Made by a program: the position numbers and the translations under genes. A stretch of DNA of 64,000 nucleotides from Scopulibacillus_A cellulosilyticus (GTDB lineage: Bacteria > Bacillota > Bacilli > Bacillales > Sporolactobacillaceae): contig NZ_JBHTCO010000042.1 in assembly GCF_042665295.1 (NCBI RefSeq), forward strand, positions 1-64,000. The letters are read 5' to 3'. Of this stretch, positions 54,143 through 63,250 are shown one piece after another; within the stretch, counting starts at the first letter, position 1, and the number at the start of each line of letters is the position of its first letter. The notes below the pieces were generated by a model, which was not told the origin of the DNA, did no database searches, and worked only from the letters and a program-made list of their open reading frames with translations.

Positions 54143-55004
54143 CTAGTCTACTGTAACTAGTTGTCCATACTTATAAACCTCACAAACAATTAACAATTCT
54201 TCCGTATCTTTCTGTTCTCCATCAGGACTATATATTTCAAAGTTTCTACTGTCGCACTTCTTGCATCGATGGTTACCAAATGGATCACCTTGTTTAGCTA
54301 AAAGATTTTCAAAAGATGATGCTACTGCGGTACATAAAGTTAAGCATATAGAGGCTTCATATATAGTCCTAATATCTGAAATGGGTAATTTTGTTGGCAA
54401 AATCCCAGGCTGAATAAGAAATTTTCCTTAAATGGTCTCTCAACTCGGAGTTATCCCCACCTGGCAATAGACCACTGATTGCGATTCTACTCCTATTTTT
54501 AAAGTCATTTCTTTTGGGTTCTTCTTCTCCATCTTCTAAGAATTCTTCAGAAAATATGTTATGACCAAGGACTATTAATGCCTCTCTACAAATCATCCCT
54601 ACTGATTGTATCTCTTCTGATTCAATGGCATTATTCAAAACTGCTGCGGCTTGTGTGAGCTTTCTTCTTACTGCAATAGATATTTCTATTCCTATTTCAA
54701 TTTCTTGAATTTTTTTTGACGGCTCTTTACTGTCATCATTTAATAATCTAGTCATTAAACCCAAGTGAAAGGAGTAAGCTTCATCCGTTGAAAAATAATA
54801 TGCTTGGTCTTGAGGATATAAATTCATTGGTAAACCTTCACCTTCAACCACCCACCAAGACCCATCTTCATCTGTTTTTACATTCCACACGGTGACTTCA
54901 AAGCCCAAGTCATTATATGATTGCTCTGGCTTAGAATGTATATCATTGCATTTGCATTGTCCTTCCACATAGTTTTCAACTTCTTCTTTTGTTCTAGTGC
55001 TCAT
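54143..55004 (-). pseudogene. Uncharacterised helical / zinc-ribbon protein gene split by a frameshift
   Basis: Two overlapping frames form one protein of about 280 residues. The first (55004-54369, 211 aa) has MSTRTKEEVENYVEGQCKCN, a helical middle and SELRDHLRKISYSAWDFANK ending ITHFRY-stop. The second continues, in another frame, RTIYEASICLTLCTAVASSF, ENLLAKQ and the zinc-ribbon-like HRCKKCDSRNFEI. Removing one T at about 54371 (ATATTAGG to ATATAGG) rejoins them. The helical half recalls HEPN-like or Abi-type domains, but I cannot assign a family. It is followed by the DUF5677-like gene after 33 bases. Confidence 0.5.
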
Positions 55005-55101
55005 TCTTTTCTCCCTTCATTACTGTGACTTCATAATAAAAAAGAGCAGCCTAAATATAGCTATTCATTGGCTGCTCTTCTGAAGTAGTTAATTTCAAAC
55101 A

Positions 55102-55431
55102 TTATTCTTCATTCAAATATTCGTCAGTTTTCATTTTCACTTTTGTTCGAAGGTTCTCATGGCCGTTCTCAATCTTCGATAAAGTTTCTAGACCGACTCC
55201 AAGTTTTCGTGCTAGTTCTCTTTGCGTTAGGCCTTCGGCTTTACGCTTTACATAGACATCCATCGCTAATGATAAAGACAGATCATATACATCACCATCT
55301 TCTTCCAGGTCTGGTTCCCAATCTGCATTTCCTTTGTCGAACTTCATATCCAGGTATTCCTCAATACCCAACAATTTCTGTAGTTCCTGTTCGGTTTCGT
55401 ACATAAAACCCTGACATAATTTTGTTTTCAT
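55102..55431 (-). CDS. XRE-family helix-turn-helix regulator
   Basis: 109 residues. The N-terminal half is acidic and unassigned (TEQELQKLLGIEEYLD, DWEPDLEEDGDVYDL). The C-terminal HTH is clear: AEGLTQRELARKLGVGLETL, SKIENGHENL. Placement of the HTH at the C-terminus, with an acidic N-terminus, is seen in antitoxins of HigA/RelB-like pairs, but no toxin gene adjoins. The start at 55431 is chosen over 55452 (MRRCGNS) because the AAGGTG before it fits better. Confidence 0.7.
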   Translation of the reverse strand: MKTKLCQGFMYETEQELQKLLGIEEYLDMKFDKGNADWEPDLEEDGDVYDLSLSLAMDVYVKRKAEGLTQRELARKLGVGLETLSKIENGHENLRTKVKMKTDEYLNEE

Positions 55432-55524
55432 GCTGTTTCCGCACCTTCTCATTCAAATTACAAATAGGATAGCCTTACTTTCATCCGTTTTGTTACTTTG
55501 ATTTCATCCATTAGGTGCTAATTT

Positions 55525-56001
55525 CTTCAGCGACTCGTTCAAAAAATGAATAAGGAAAGAGAGCACGCAAAAGAACCACTATTGGAAGAAAAGAAACGCC
55601 TGGAAGCATCTATAAATAAATGCGAAAAGTATATTGCTAATATTACTGACAACCTAATGAAAGACCCTGAACTGTTGCCAATGTTCACTGAAAAGTTAAA
55701 AGAACAACAACAAGTAAAACTTTCTTTTCAGCTGCAACTAGATGAAATTGAAGAAAATCTAGCTAATACAACAGGTAAACCAATAGACTTGATGGCACTG
55801 CTTTACTTTGTAAGAAATCTCGACAGCATATTAGAACAAGCTGATAGTGAAGAAAAGAAAGAGCTCCTTCGGATGGTCATTAAAGAAATTGAAATTACGC
55901 CTGCTGCTCCTTCTCCAAGAAAAGGAAGGCAAATAACCAAGATACATCTTCATTTTGATTTCACGCCAGCTGGTGTAAAAAAAAGTCAAAAGACCTCATA
56001 A
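55525..56001 (+). pseudogene. Serine recombinase, C-terminal fragment
   Basis: About 155 codons with no proper start. The sequence LLEEKKRLEASINKCEKYIA, MFTEKLKEQQQVKLSFQLQL and the tail EIEITPAAPSPRKGRQITKI, HLHFDF are the coiled-coil and C-terminal strand of large serine recombinases (the SpoIVCA/Ccr-like group). The catalytic N-terminal resolvase domain and the recombinase domain are missing. It ends 114 bases from the rlmH 3' end, where such an integrase would act. The frame is closed by a TAA just upstream of 55525. It cannot integrate anything itself. Confidence 0.7.
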
Positions 56002-56080
56002 GGAAGATGGGAAGCTATGCTCATGATAAAAAAGTTGATTTATCAGCTTTGGAAATACAAAATCCAACAGATAAAGAGAT

Positions 56081-56110
56081 AAGGGACACGTTGAAGTCCC
56101 TTTCTATTTT
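56081..56110 (+). terminator. Terminator after the recombinase fragment
   Basis: AAGGGAC / GTCCCTT stem (56081-56087 with 56096-56102) followed by TCTATTTTA, facing rlmH. Confidence 0.6.
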
Positions 56111-56111
56111 A

Positions 56112-56136
56112 CCCTCACTTATGATACGGTTCCCCC
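56112..56136 (-). repeat. rlmH attachment site (att copy A, functional gene end)
   Basis: The 3' end of rlmH: GGGGAACCGTATCATAAGTGA followed by GGG. This segment (GAACCGTATCATAAG) is the counterpart of the staphylococcal SCC insertion sequence GAAGCTTATCATAAG, which also lies over the last codons of rlmH. Confidence 0.8.
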
Positions 56137-56594
56137 CGATTAATCTTAAAAGCCCGATACACCTGCTCCACTAAAATCAACCTCATCAACTGATGCGGAA
56201 AGGTCATTTTCGAAAAAGACAAATGCATATCCGCACGCTTCAGCACCTCATCGCTCAACCCATGAGACCCGCCGATCACAAAAGCAATCTTGCTTTTTCC
56301 GTAAGTGGCCAGCTGGTCGAGCTTGTCCGCTAATTGTTCTGAGGTCATTTGTTTCCCTTGAATGGCTAGGGCTATGACGTATGTATCCGGGTTGATTTTG
56401 GCTAGGAGCTTCTCGCCTTCAACCTGTTTGACTTCTTCAACTTCGGCGTCGCTCAATTGATCTGGCGCTTTTTCATCCGGTACTTCGAAAATGGTTATCT
56501 TTGCGTAAGGGCCTAATCGTTTGACATATTCTTCAATGCCTTGCTTTAAATATTTCTCTTTGAGTTTGCCGACTGTTAATATGTTGATATTCAC
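56115..56594 (-). CDS. rlmH: 23S rRNA (pseudouridine-1915-N3)-methyltransferase
   Basis: 159 residues, SPOUT-class enzyme that methylates pseudouridine 1915 of 23S rRNA. The knotted SAM site shows KIAFVIGGSHGL and MTFPHQLMRLILVEQVYRAF; the conserved end is INRGEPYHK. Full length, same as B. subtilis RlmH (YydA). It follows htrA and yyzF as in other Bacillus genomes. Its last codons are repeated several times to the left, as expected if it is the target of cassette integration that restores the gene each time. Confidence 0.97.
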   Translation of the reverse strand: MNINILTVGKLKEKYLKQGIEEYVKRLGPYAKITIFEVPDEKAPDQLSDAEVEEVKQVEGEKLLAKINPDTYVIALAIQGKQMTSEQLADKLDQLATYGKSKIAFVIGGSHGLSDEVLKRADMHLSFSKMTFPHQLMRLILVEQVYRAFKINRGEPYHK

Positions 56595-56676
56595 AAGTTA
56601 TCCCTTCCTATAAACAAGTTATACACAGAAGTTATCCACATATCCACATTTGTTATCCATATGGTGTATGGGTACA

Positions 56677-56847
56677 TTAGTTTGTCACTATATATTCCGC
56701 GGTTTTTTCGCAGTATTCACAGGGTGTGGATAAGTTATTTTCTTTTTTAATTTCTTCAATGACTGGTGCTGTTTGATAATTATCAACAATTGATTCAAGG
56801 GCTAATTCGACATGTTCTAAACAAACAAGATAACGCAATCTTTTCAT
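56677..56847 (-). CDS. yyzF: CxxH/CxxC protein (YyzF-like)
   Basis: 56 residues, MKRLRYLVCLEHVELALESI, then ...TPCEYCEKTAEYIVTN. CxxH and CxxC pairs form a probable zinc-binding site. It is conserved between htrA and rlmH in Bacillus; function unknown. The ATG has AAAGGATG upstream. Confidence 0.85.
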   Translation of the reverse strand: MKRLRYLVCLEHVELALESIVDNYQTAPVIEEIKKENNLSTPCEYCEKTAEYIVTN

Positions 56848-56916
56848 CCTTTCATTTTTTCTTCTTTAAACACAGGAAAGCAGGAGAGTCCCTGCTCTCC
56901 TGCCCCCGTATGATCA

Positions 56917-58125
56917 TTATGAGAATACTTTACCTCCGAGTTTGAATGAAACATTCTTTTCTTTACCGAAGCGGTACAATTTCATGTTCACAGTATCACC
57001 TGGTTTAAGCTTAGTATAGAGGTAAGTTGAGAAATCGATATAGCTTGTGATCTTCTTGCCATTGACTTCTGTGATGACGTCACCGGCTTCTATACCGCCT
57101 TTATCTGCTGGAGATCCATTGGACACTTGAGCAACGACAAGGCCATTTTTCACACCAGCTGGCACTTTTAGCTTTTGTGTTTCGCTAGCAGGCATCATGC
57201 TGAGATCCATAATTTGAAGACCAAGGTAGGCGCGTTCGACTTTACCGTTTGTTTCAAGTTGATTAATGACCGGTTTTGCGACATTGATCGGAATGGCGAA
57301 GCCGATGCCTTCAACATCTTGCTCAGAAATCTTCGATGAGTTAATGCCGATGACTTGCCCTTCAATATTAACGAGTGCGCCGCCGCTGTTACCAGGGTTA
57401 ATGGCTGCATCCGTTTGAATAACCGGCGCTTGATAAGAAACGTTGCCGTGTGTTGATGGAATCACGCGGTTATTTGAGCTGACAATACCTTCTGTAACGG
57501 ATCCGGAGAAACCGAGCGGGTTGCCAATGGCAACAACCGGTTCGCCGCGTTTTAAGTCAGAAGAATCGCCGAATTGAGCGACTTTCTTCACTTTGTCAGC
57601 CGGTATTCTTAAGACAGCAAGATCATATAAAGCATCTTTACCTAGAATTTGTGCATTGACTTTCGTATTATTATCCAGCTGAACTTGAACCTTGCCTGCA
57701 CCTTGAACGACGTGATTGTTTGTGACAACATAGGCATATTTATTATCTTTCTTATAAACGATGCCTGATCCTAAGGCTGCCTCGCTGTATTTGTCGCTAA
57801 GGTTGCTGAAGAAGTCTTGCCCTTGCTTCTGTTCGTTGATGACGCCGACTACCGCTGGTGAAACATCAGCAACAGCATTTGTAACGGCCGAATTGACATC
57901 AACCTTAACATTCTTGGTTGTTGTTGGACCTGTAACGTTGGTCTGACCTTGTGTATTAACATTATAAGGAAGGATGCCTAAATTGGACAAAACGGGTGTT
58001 AAAAATAACATGACTACAACACCAACGATGGCCCCGACTAAACCTGAGAGAAACCATAAGCCTCGACGCGGTTTTTCGCGGCGGGGTTCTTCTGAATGTG
58101 AATGCTCATCATCGTAGAATCCCAT
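56917..58125 (-). CDS. htrC: HtrA-like membrane serine protease
   Basis: 402 residues. A cytoplasmic acidic/basic start (MGFYDDEHSHSEEPRREKPR) precedes one signal-anchor helix (about 25-45). The trypsin-like domain outside the membrane carries the triad: VVTNNHVV (His), LYDLAVLRI (Asp), NPGNSGGALV (Ser). A C-terminal PDZ domain follows (AQVSNGSPADKGGIEAGDVI). This is the YyxA/HtrC protease that ends the wal locus in B. subtilis. In B. subtilis the related HtrA/HtrB are CssRS-controlled. A -10 TATAAT lies on the minus strand at 58175-58180. The remaining 270 bases to walJ hold no gene I recognise. Confidence 0.93.
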   Translation of the reverse strand: MGFYDDEHSHSEEPRREKPRRGLWFLSGLVGAIVGVVVMLFLTPVLSNLGILPYNVNTQGQTNVTGPTTTKNVKVDVNSAVTNAVADVSPAVVGVINEQKQGQDFFSNLSDKYSEAALGSGIVYKKDNKYAYVVTNNHVVQGAGKVQVQLDNNTKVNAQILGKDALYDLAVLRIPADKVKKVAQFGDSSDLKRGEPVVAIGNPLGFSGSVTEGIVSSNNRVIPSTHGNVSYQAPVIQTDAAINPGNSGGALVNIEGQVIGINSSKISEQDVEGIGFAIPINVAKPVINQLETNGKVERAYLGLQIMDLSMMPASETQKLKVPAGVKNGLVVAQVSNGSPADKGGIEAGDVITEVNGKKITSYIDFSTYLYTKLKPGDTVNMKLYRFGKEKNVSFKLGGKVFS

Positions 58126-58451
58126 TTGAATTAATCACCTTACCCTTCTGTTATGCGTCATATGATCTATGTTTATTATATCTCTTGGTGCCAAATTTCA
58201 TTTAAATATGGGACATTTTTGATAACTTACGCAAAATTATGTGTTCAAAAGGAAGGAACGAGCATTGCATCACGAACTGCTTCGAGCTGCGACGAGAAGT
58301 GGCAATTCTCCCTTGATTATAGCTCGGCGAAGGAGCACCAAACAAAAATACATACCCAAATCTCAATCACTTGCCAATTTCCCCGGACCTTTTAAACATC
58401 ATCTAAATTTTCACGCTTTATTCTTTAACCCAAAATGCCAATCTCTAAACC

Positions 58452-59246
58452 TCAAATTGCAGTTAAAGTTGTTGGATTTTCAGGGTCGGTATCGTAAATA
58501 GACAGGTCTTCGCCTATTTTTAGTCCATATTGCTCTAGTTTTTGCTGGACACTCATTCTGGCAAGTTCTTTCATGTTGTTATCTTTACTAAGGTGCGCTA
58601 AGTATATGCTTTTTGTTTCATTGCCAATCACTTCAGATAATACTAATCCTGCATCTTCGTTTGAAATATGCCCGGAGTCGCCTAAAATGCGGCGTTTAAT
58701 ATTCCATGGATATCTTCCCATCATTAACATTTGAATATCGTGATTGGACTCTATGATATAGGCATTGGAATGTTTAATAATGCCTTTAATTTTGTCTGAC
58801 ACATATCCGAGATCCGTCAGTAAAGTTAATTTCTTGCCGGCAGAATGAAAGGTGAAAAACATTGGGTCCGCCGCGTCATGAGAAACGCCAAATGATTCGA
58901 CGTCAATATCGCCGAAAACTTTCGTTGTCCCCGTTTCAAAGGTGAATTTCTGATCAACAGAAATATCGCCAATAACAGAAGACATGGCTTGCCATGTCTT
59001 CGTATTAGCATAGATAGGCGTCTTATAGCGCCTGACGAATACCCCGAGACCTTTGACATGGTCGCTGTGCTCATGGGTGACGAGAATAGCGTCCAAATCT
59101 TCGGGGGATTTGCCAATTTGATTGAATAAATTAGTCATTTTACGGCCGCTTAAGCCGCAATCAATTAACAGCTTTTTTTGTTCTGTTTCTAAATATATCG
59201 CATTGCCTGTACTGCCGCTTGCGAGAACACTGTACTTTAAAGTCAT
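58452..59246 (-). CDS. walJ: MBL-fold exonuclease-like protein WalJ (YycJ)
   Basis: 264 residues, metallo-beta-lactamase fold: LIDCGLSGRK, then LVTHEHSDHVKGLGVFVRRY (HxHxDH metal motif), GVSHDAADPMFFTFHS, LLTDLGYVS and LGDSGHISNEDAG. No membrane segment. In B. subtilis YycJ is a DNA exonuclease linked to replication and repair. The start at 59246 follows AGGAG; the frame upstream to 59357 has no ribosome-binding site. It is the fifth gene of the wal operon, 4 bases after walI. Confidence 0.95.
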   Translation of the reverse strand: MTLKYSVLASGSTGNAIYLETEQKKLLIDCGLSGRKMTNLFNQIGKSPEDLDAILVTHEHSDHVKGLGVFVRRYKTPIYANTKTWQAMSSVIGDISVDQKFTFETGTTKVFGDIDVESFGVSHDAADPMFFTFHSAGKKLTLLTDLGYVSDKIKGIIKHSNAYIIESNHDIQMLMMGRYPWNIKRRILGDSGHISNEDAGLVLSEVIGNETKSIYLAHLSKDNNMKELARMSVQQKLEQYGLKIGEDLSIYDTDPENPTTLTAI

Positions 59247-59250
59247 CGTG

Positions 59251-60099
59251 TCACTCCTGTTTATCATCCGTAGGTTGTACCGATCCTGAGACGGCATTAA
59301 CGAAGTATTCGTGCTGTCCGGAATCGGTTTTAACTTTAATATGCCATATTGGTACAAATATCAAAGGTTGATTAGTGTTAATGTCACCGACGAGATTATA
59401 ATAGCCTAATTCAACTTTTTTAATTTTTGGATGTTCACTGACTGGCAAATCATTTTTGCTCCATAAATTATTAATCGCTGTCGTCGGGTTAATAATATCC
59501 AATTGATTTGTCTTAGTAAATTTAAAATAGCTTTGCCGGTAACCTGTGATTTTACCATTTGATAATAACAATTGCAGTATATTAATGTCTTTCCTGTCTT
59601 TTATAAAGATAGGTTTATCATCACAATTTTGTACAAACAGCATCATCTTGTCTTGTTTATCAGTTTTCCAATAGGTGTAGTTGTCACCTTTGTAAATATA
59701 CTCATTCAGGAAATCCTGACGATCCGATTTATTTTTCGGCATTGGCAAAGGTTTCGGGAAAGTTCCTTGAATAACCGTGCCATTATTAAAGGCTTCAATT
59801 TTTTCAATCGGCTTGTCTTTAGGCCCTTCCAGCTGTTTCAAATCATCAATTAAGTCCCCTGATTCATTGACAAATTTAACGCTCTTTCCTTTTAAAAAGG
59901 TTATATTTTGATTATCAATATTAGGAAGCGGAACTTCAACTTTGATGTTATTTTTTTGCAAAATATTTTCAACGCTGTTCTTGGCCAGGCTATCATAATT
60001 CTCGTTTCGCACTTGCCGTTCATATAATTGATAGCCTAAGAAAAGATCGAGAAATAAGAAACAAATAATAAAGATTGTTTTTGTTTTACTCCAATTCAT
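59251..60099 (-). CDS. walI: WalK regulator WalI (YycI)
   Basis: 282 residues. One N-terminal membrane anchor (KTIFIICFLFLDLFLGY, residues 7-23), then an extracytoplasmic domain with the YycI pattern (VEVPLPNIDNQ..., ISFKxTKxNQ). WalI with WalH restrains WalK activity at the membrane. The start at 60099 overlaps the walH stop by 4 bases. The longer upstream frame is inside walH. Confidence 0.95.
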   Translation of the reverse strand: MNWSKTKTIFIICFLFLDLFLGYQLYERQVRNENYDSLAKNSVENILQKNNIKVEVPLPNIDNQNITFLKGKSVKFVNESGDLIDDLKQLEGPKDKPIEKIEAFNNGTVIQGTFPKPLPMPKNKSDRQDFLNEYIYKGDNYTYWKTDKQDKMMLFVQNCDDKPIFIKDRKDINILQLLLSNGKITGYRQSYFKFTKTNQLDIINPTTAINNLWSKNDLPVSEHPKIKKVELGYYNLVGDINTNQPLIFVPIWHIKVKTDSGQHEYFVNAVSGSVQPTDDKQE

Positions 60100-61424
60100 G
60101 ACGCGCTCGCCTCCCCTTGTAATGGCTTTTCGGGTTGCGCGGCATCGAGAACTGAATACCATTTTCCTTTTTGTTTGTAGAACCACTCTGGAACCAAATT
60201 AATGGACGAATCCGAATCAGATACGGTTCTCAGACGGTAGCCGATCCGTAAATCCTCAATATCCTTTGGTTTTATAGAAGCCTTGGTCTTGAGCAGATGC
60301 AGAACCTCTTGTCCAGATGCTAATGTCTGCGGTTCTCTTGTATCAATCGGATTCAGATTCAATAATGTCCTGTTTAATTTTTGCAGCTCATTATCCTTCC
60401 AATTAAGATTAATTAAGCACAAATATTGGTTCGGATAAACTTCTGTACTAATAATCGGGTAGTCTCCCGTCATAATCCGGAAATTAACCTCTTGATGTTC
60501 TGACGACGGATTTTGAGAAATGCCATCGTAAATATAATCATCTGTCCACCCTTTATGACCATTAACGAAATCATAACTGTGAATGATCGGGTCTTCGATA
60601 TCAGTTGATGTGTCACCTATCGCCGGATTAACATATTGCAAGACATTCCCCGATTTCTCAAGCTGATGGCTGCCATCCGAATAAGAACCTTTACTATAGA
60701 TCGCATTATCCGGATCACTAAACAAAATAGGGACAAAATCGGTAAAGGATACCGTATCATAAAAGCTTAAAATAGACTTAACTTTAGTTTTAACCGCCGG
60801 TAAATAGGCTGTTTTTACCCTTAATGGCTGTTTATAATAAGGCACTAGATTAGCATTGCTGAATGACGTATAAAGATTATTGACGTTTAAACCCTTAACC
60901 GCTGCATAAAAAGCCGCATTATCTTTTTCCGTTTTAAAAAGCGCCATGACTTGATTATTGTTAGTCGCTGATTTAAAAATTTCAATCCTGTCAATCATCA
61001 AGTTGTTTTGGACAGACAAGTCTTCTGAATCAAAATTAAAAAGCTTTTGCAATGTGTTGATCGTTACCGGTGCGGGAAATACTATTTCATAGCCGTTATT
61101 CCCGCCCCGGGCGGGTATGCTGTGCTGCCCGTATATTGGATAAACGTTTGTAAATGTAGCTTTCCGAAACAGGGAATATACCTTACTGACGGATTCGCTT
61201 TTGGTTACACCAAACATATCATTATTATGATAATAAACCGCCAAATCGGGCTTGACAACATCCTTCAAGCTCTTCGAATCGGCAATAGCGACATTTTTAA
61301 CGGAATCAGAAGGACTTTTGGAAGATTTATATTCCGTTTGATAAAACCAAATATTCCACGTCAGTACAACACTTAATAGAACCAAGATCGTAAGCAGGAT
61401 CGTTTTTCCTGTTTCACGCGTCAT
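60096..61424 (-). CDS. walH: WalK regulator WalH (YycH)
   Basis: 442 residues. One N-terminal membrane helix (TILLTILVLLSVVLTWNIWF, residues 9-28), and the rest is a YycH extracytoplasmic domain (VYSLFRKATFTNVYPIYGQ, HSYDFVNGHKGWTDDYIY). Together with WalI it forms a membrane complex with WalK and inhibits it. It overlaps walK by 4 bases, so these genes are coupled. Confidence 0.95.
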   Translation of the reverse strand: MTRETGKTILLTILVLLSVVLTWNIWFYQTEYKSSKSPSDSVKNVAIADSKSLKDVVKPDLAVYYHNNDMFGVTKSESVSKVYSLFRKATFTNVYPIYGQHSIPARGGNNGYEIVFPAPVTINTLQKLFNFDSEDLSVQNNLMIDRIEIFKSATNNNQVMALFKTEKDNAAFYAAVKGLNVNNLYTSFSNANLVPYYKQPLRVKTAYLPAVKTKVKSILSFYDTVSFTDFVPILFSDPDNAIYSKGSYSDGSHQLEKSGNVLQYVNPAIGDTSTDIEDPIIHSYDFVNGHKGWTDDYIYDGISQNPSSEHQEVNFRIMTGDYPIISTEVYPNQYLCLINLNWKDNELQKLNRTLLNLNPIDTREPQTLASGQEVLHLLKTKASIKPKDIEDLRIGYRLRTVSDSDSSINLVPEWFYKQKGKWYSVLDAAQPEKPLQGEASAS

Positions 61425-63244
61425 ACTTCTTCCTCCTTATGCACCGGGAGGGTAAACGAGATGGTAGATCCTTTTTTCCATTCACTGTTGGCCCAAATTT
61501 CTCCGCCATGCGCTTCGATCATTTCCTTGGCAATAGCCAGTCCTAATCCTGTACCGCCAAGCTTCCTTGAACGGGCACGGTCTACACGGTAAAAACGCAT
61601 AAAAATTTTCGATAAGTGGTCTTTCGGAATACCGACTCCTTGGTCACTAATGCTCGCTCTAATAAAAGTCCCCAGATTCACAACGTTAAAAGTCAGCGCG
61701 CCGCCTTCCGGAGAATATTTAAGGGCATTTGAAATGATATTATCAATAACCTGTGTTAATTTATCACGATCAATATCGACGTAAACCGGATTTTTAGGCA
61801 GCTTTCTTATAAAACGGATGTTTTGTTTCTTCGACATTTCGAACCTGTCAATAATTTTATGGAAAAACTCCACAAAGTCGGTTCGTTGCTGATTGATGGT
61901 ATAGTCTTTGGCATCCATCTTTGATAATTGCAGCAGGTCGTTAACAAGACGGATCATTCGTTCTGTTTCCATTTGTGTCACGTCTAAAAACTTCGTTGCC
62001 AGTCCTTCATCCTTTACCGCACCGTCTTGCAGCGCTTCAAGATAGCTTTTCATCGTTGTTAAAGGCGTTCTAAGTTCATGAGAAACATTAGAAACAAATT
62101 CCCGACGTTCCGCTTCTATTTGTTCTTGTTCAGTGACATCATGCAGCACGGCAATCAGACCGTTTAAATCATCATTTTCCTTTTTAATGACTGAAAAATG
62201 AGCCCTTAATAAGAAAACTTGCTCATCTGAACTGAAATCGAGAATAACCGAATCATCCAGGTGATAGAGATCATAGGTTGTAAATTGTCCTTGCAGCTTT
62301 AACAAATCGATAACAGAAGAACCCAGTACATTTTGTTTATAAACACCGAGAAGTTCCTCTGAACGATTATTCATGAGAATGACGTGGCCGTTTTTATCTG
62401 TCGCTATAACGCCGTCTGTCATATAAGCAAGCACGGATTTCAGCTTGCGCCTTTCAGCCTCGGTCGTCTCATTTGCTTCATGCAATCTCTCAGTCATGTT
62501 GTTAAAGGAAGCCGCCAGATGGCCGATTTCATCTTCATCAAAACGGCGGACTTTTCTCGTAAAATCCCCTTGAGCAACAGCCACCGCTTGTCTTTGCAAT
62601 TGTGAGAGCGGCTTCGTAATCGTTCTTGCCAAAAATACGCCGAGGGCCGCCGTTACGATCAGTGCAAACAACGTTGCGGTTGCTAGAATTCTATTAATAG
62701 ATCTTAAATCTTTATAGACATACTCAAGCGACTTTTCAATATAGAGAATCCCGTAATGCTGGTTATCAACCTCGATTGGGTCAGTTAAAACTCTGACTCT
62801 CTCCCCTGATGAGGCATCTCTCTTCGTATAAAGCTTCATGCCGTTTGATGTCAGAACATCGCGCATGATCGCATTATTGGTTGTCCGTTTGCCGACAATA
62901 TCCGAGTGAGCCGGGTCTGATGTGGCAACGATTTTACCTGATTGGTCAATGACCTGGGCAACCTTTAAACCCCCGCCTGTTTCAGAAAGCTGGTCTTTTA
63001 TCTTGTCTATAACATCGTTAGGGTTTCCTTGTCCGCTTTCCTTCGCTTCTTTTATCGCTTCAGCAATATTATAAGAAAGCATGCTCGCTTGAGATTTTAA
63101 TGAGTTATTAAAGTTATTAAGAAAATTTTTCTCCAGCTGGTCGGTAAAATAAACACCGATCAGCTGCATGGCTAAAAGAATAAGCAAAGTGTAGATTAAT
63201 AGAAATTTAAATTGAATCGATTTAAAAAAACCGACTTTCTTCAT
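61421..63244 (-). CDS. walK: Sensor histidine kinase WalK
   Basis: 607 residues. Two membrane helices (about 12-30 and 183-205) flank an extracytoplasmic Cache/PAS sensor. A HAMP domain (TKPLSQLQRQAVAVAQGDFT), a PAS domain (VLAYMTDGVIATDKNGHVIL), HisKA with FVSNVSHELRTPLTTMKSYL (phospho-His) and HATPase with DNIISNALKYSPEGG, DQGVGIPKDHL and GGTGLGLAIAKEMI follow. It controls cell-wall hydrolases through WalR. Full length. Confidence 0.97.
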   Translation of the reverse strand: MKKVGFFKSIQFKFLLIYTLLILLAMQLIGVYFTDQLEKNFLNNFNNSLKSQASMLSYNIAEAIKEAKESGQGNPNDVIDKIKDQLSETGGGLKVAQVIDQSGKIVATSDPAHSDIVGKRTTNNAIMRDVLTSNGMKLYTKRDASSGERVRVLTDPIEVDNQHYGILYIEKSLEYVYKDLRSINRILATATLFALIVTAALGVFLARTITKPLSQLQRQAVAVAQGDFTRKVRRFDEDEIGHLAASFNNMTERLHEANETTEAERRKLKSVLAYMTDGVIATDKNGHVILMNNRSEELLGVYKQNVLGSSVIDLLKLQGQFTTYDLYHLDDSVILDFSSDEQVFLLRAHFSVIKKENDDLNGLIAVLHDVTEQEQIEAERREFVSNVSHELRTPLTTMKSYLEALQDGAVKDEGLATKFLDVTQMETERMIRLVNDLLQLSKMDAKDYTINQQRTDFVEFFHKIIDRFEMSKKQNIRFIRKLPKNPVYVDIDRDKLTQVIDNIISNALKYSPEGGALTFNVVNLGTFIRASISDQGVGIPKDHLSKIFMRFYRVDRARSRKLGGTGLGLAIAKEMIEAHGGEIWANSEWKKGSTISFTLPVHKEEEV

Positions 63245-63250
63245 GTTAGA

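Noticed and set aside
58240..58400. GC-richer stretch with GAGCTGCGACGAG-like words between htrC and walJ
   Set aside because: It looked like a structured RNA or repeat, but I found no stem of convincing length and no second copy in the window.
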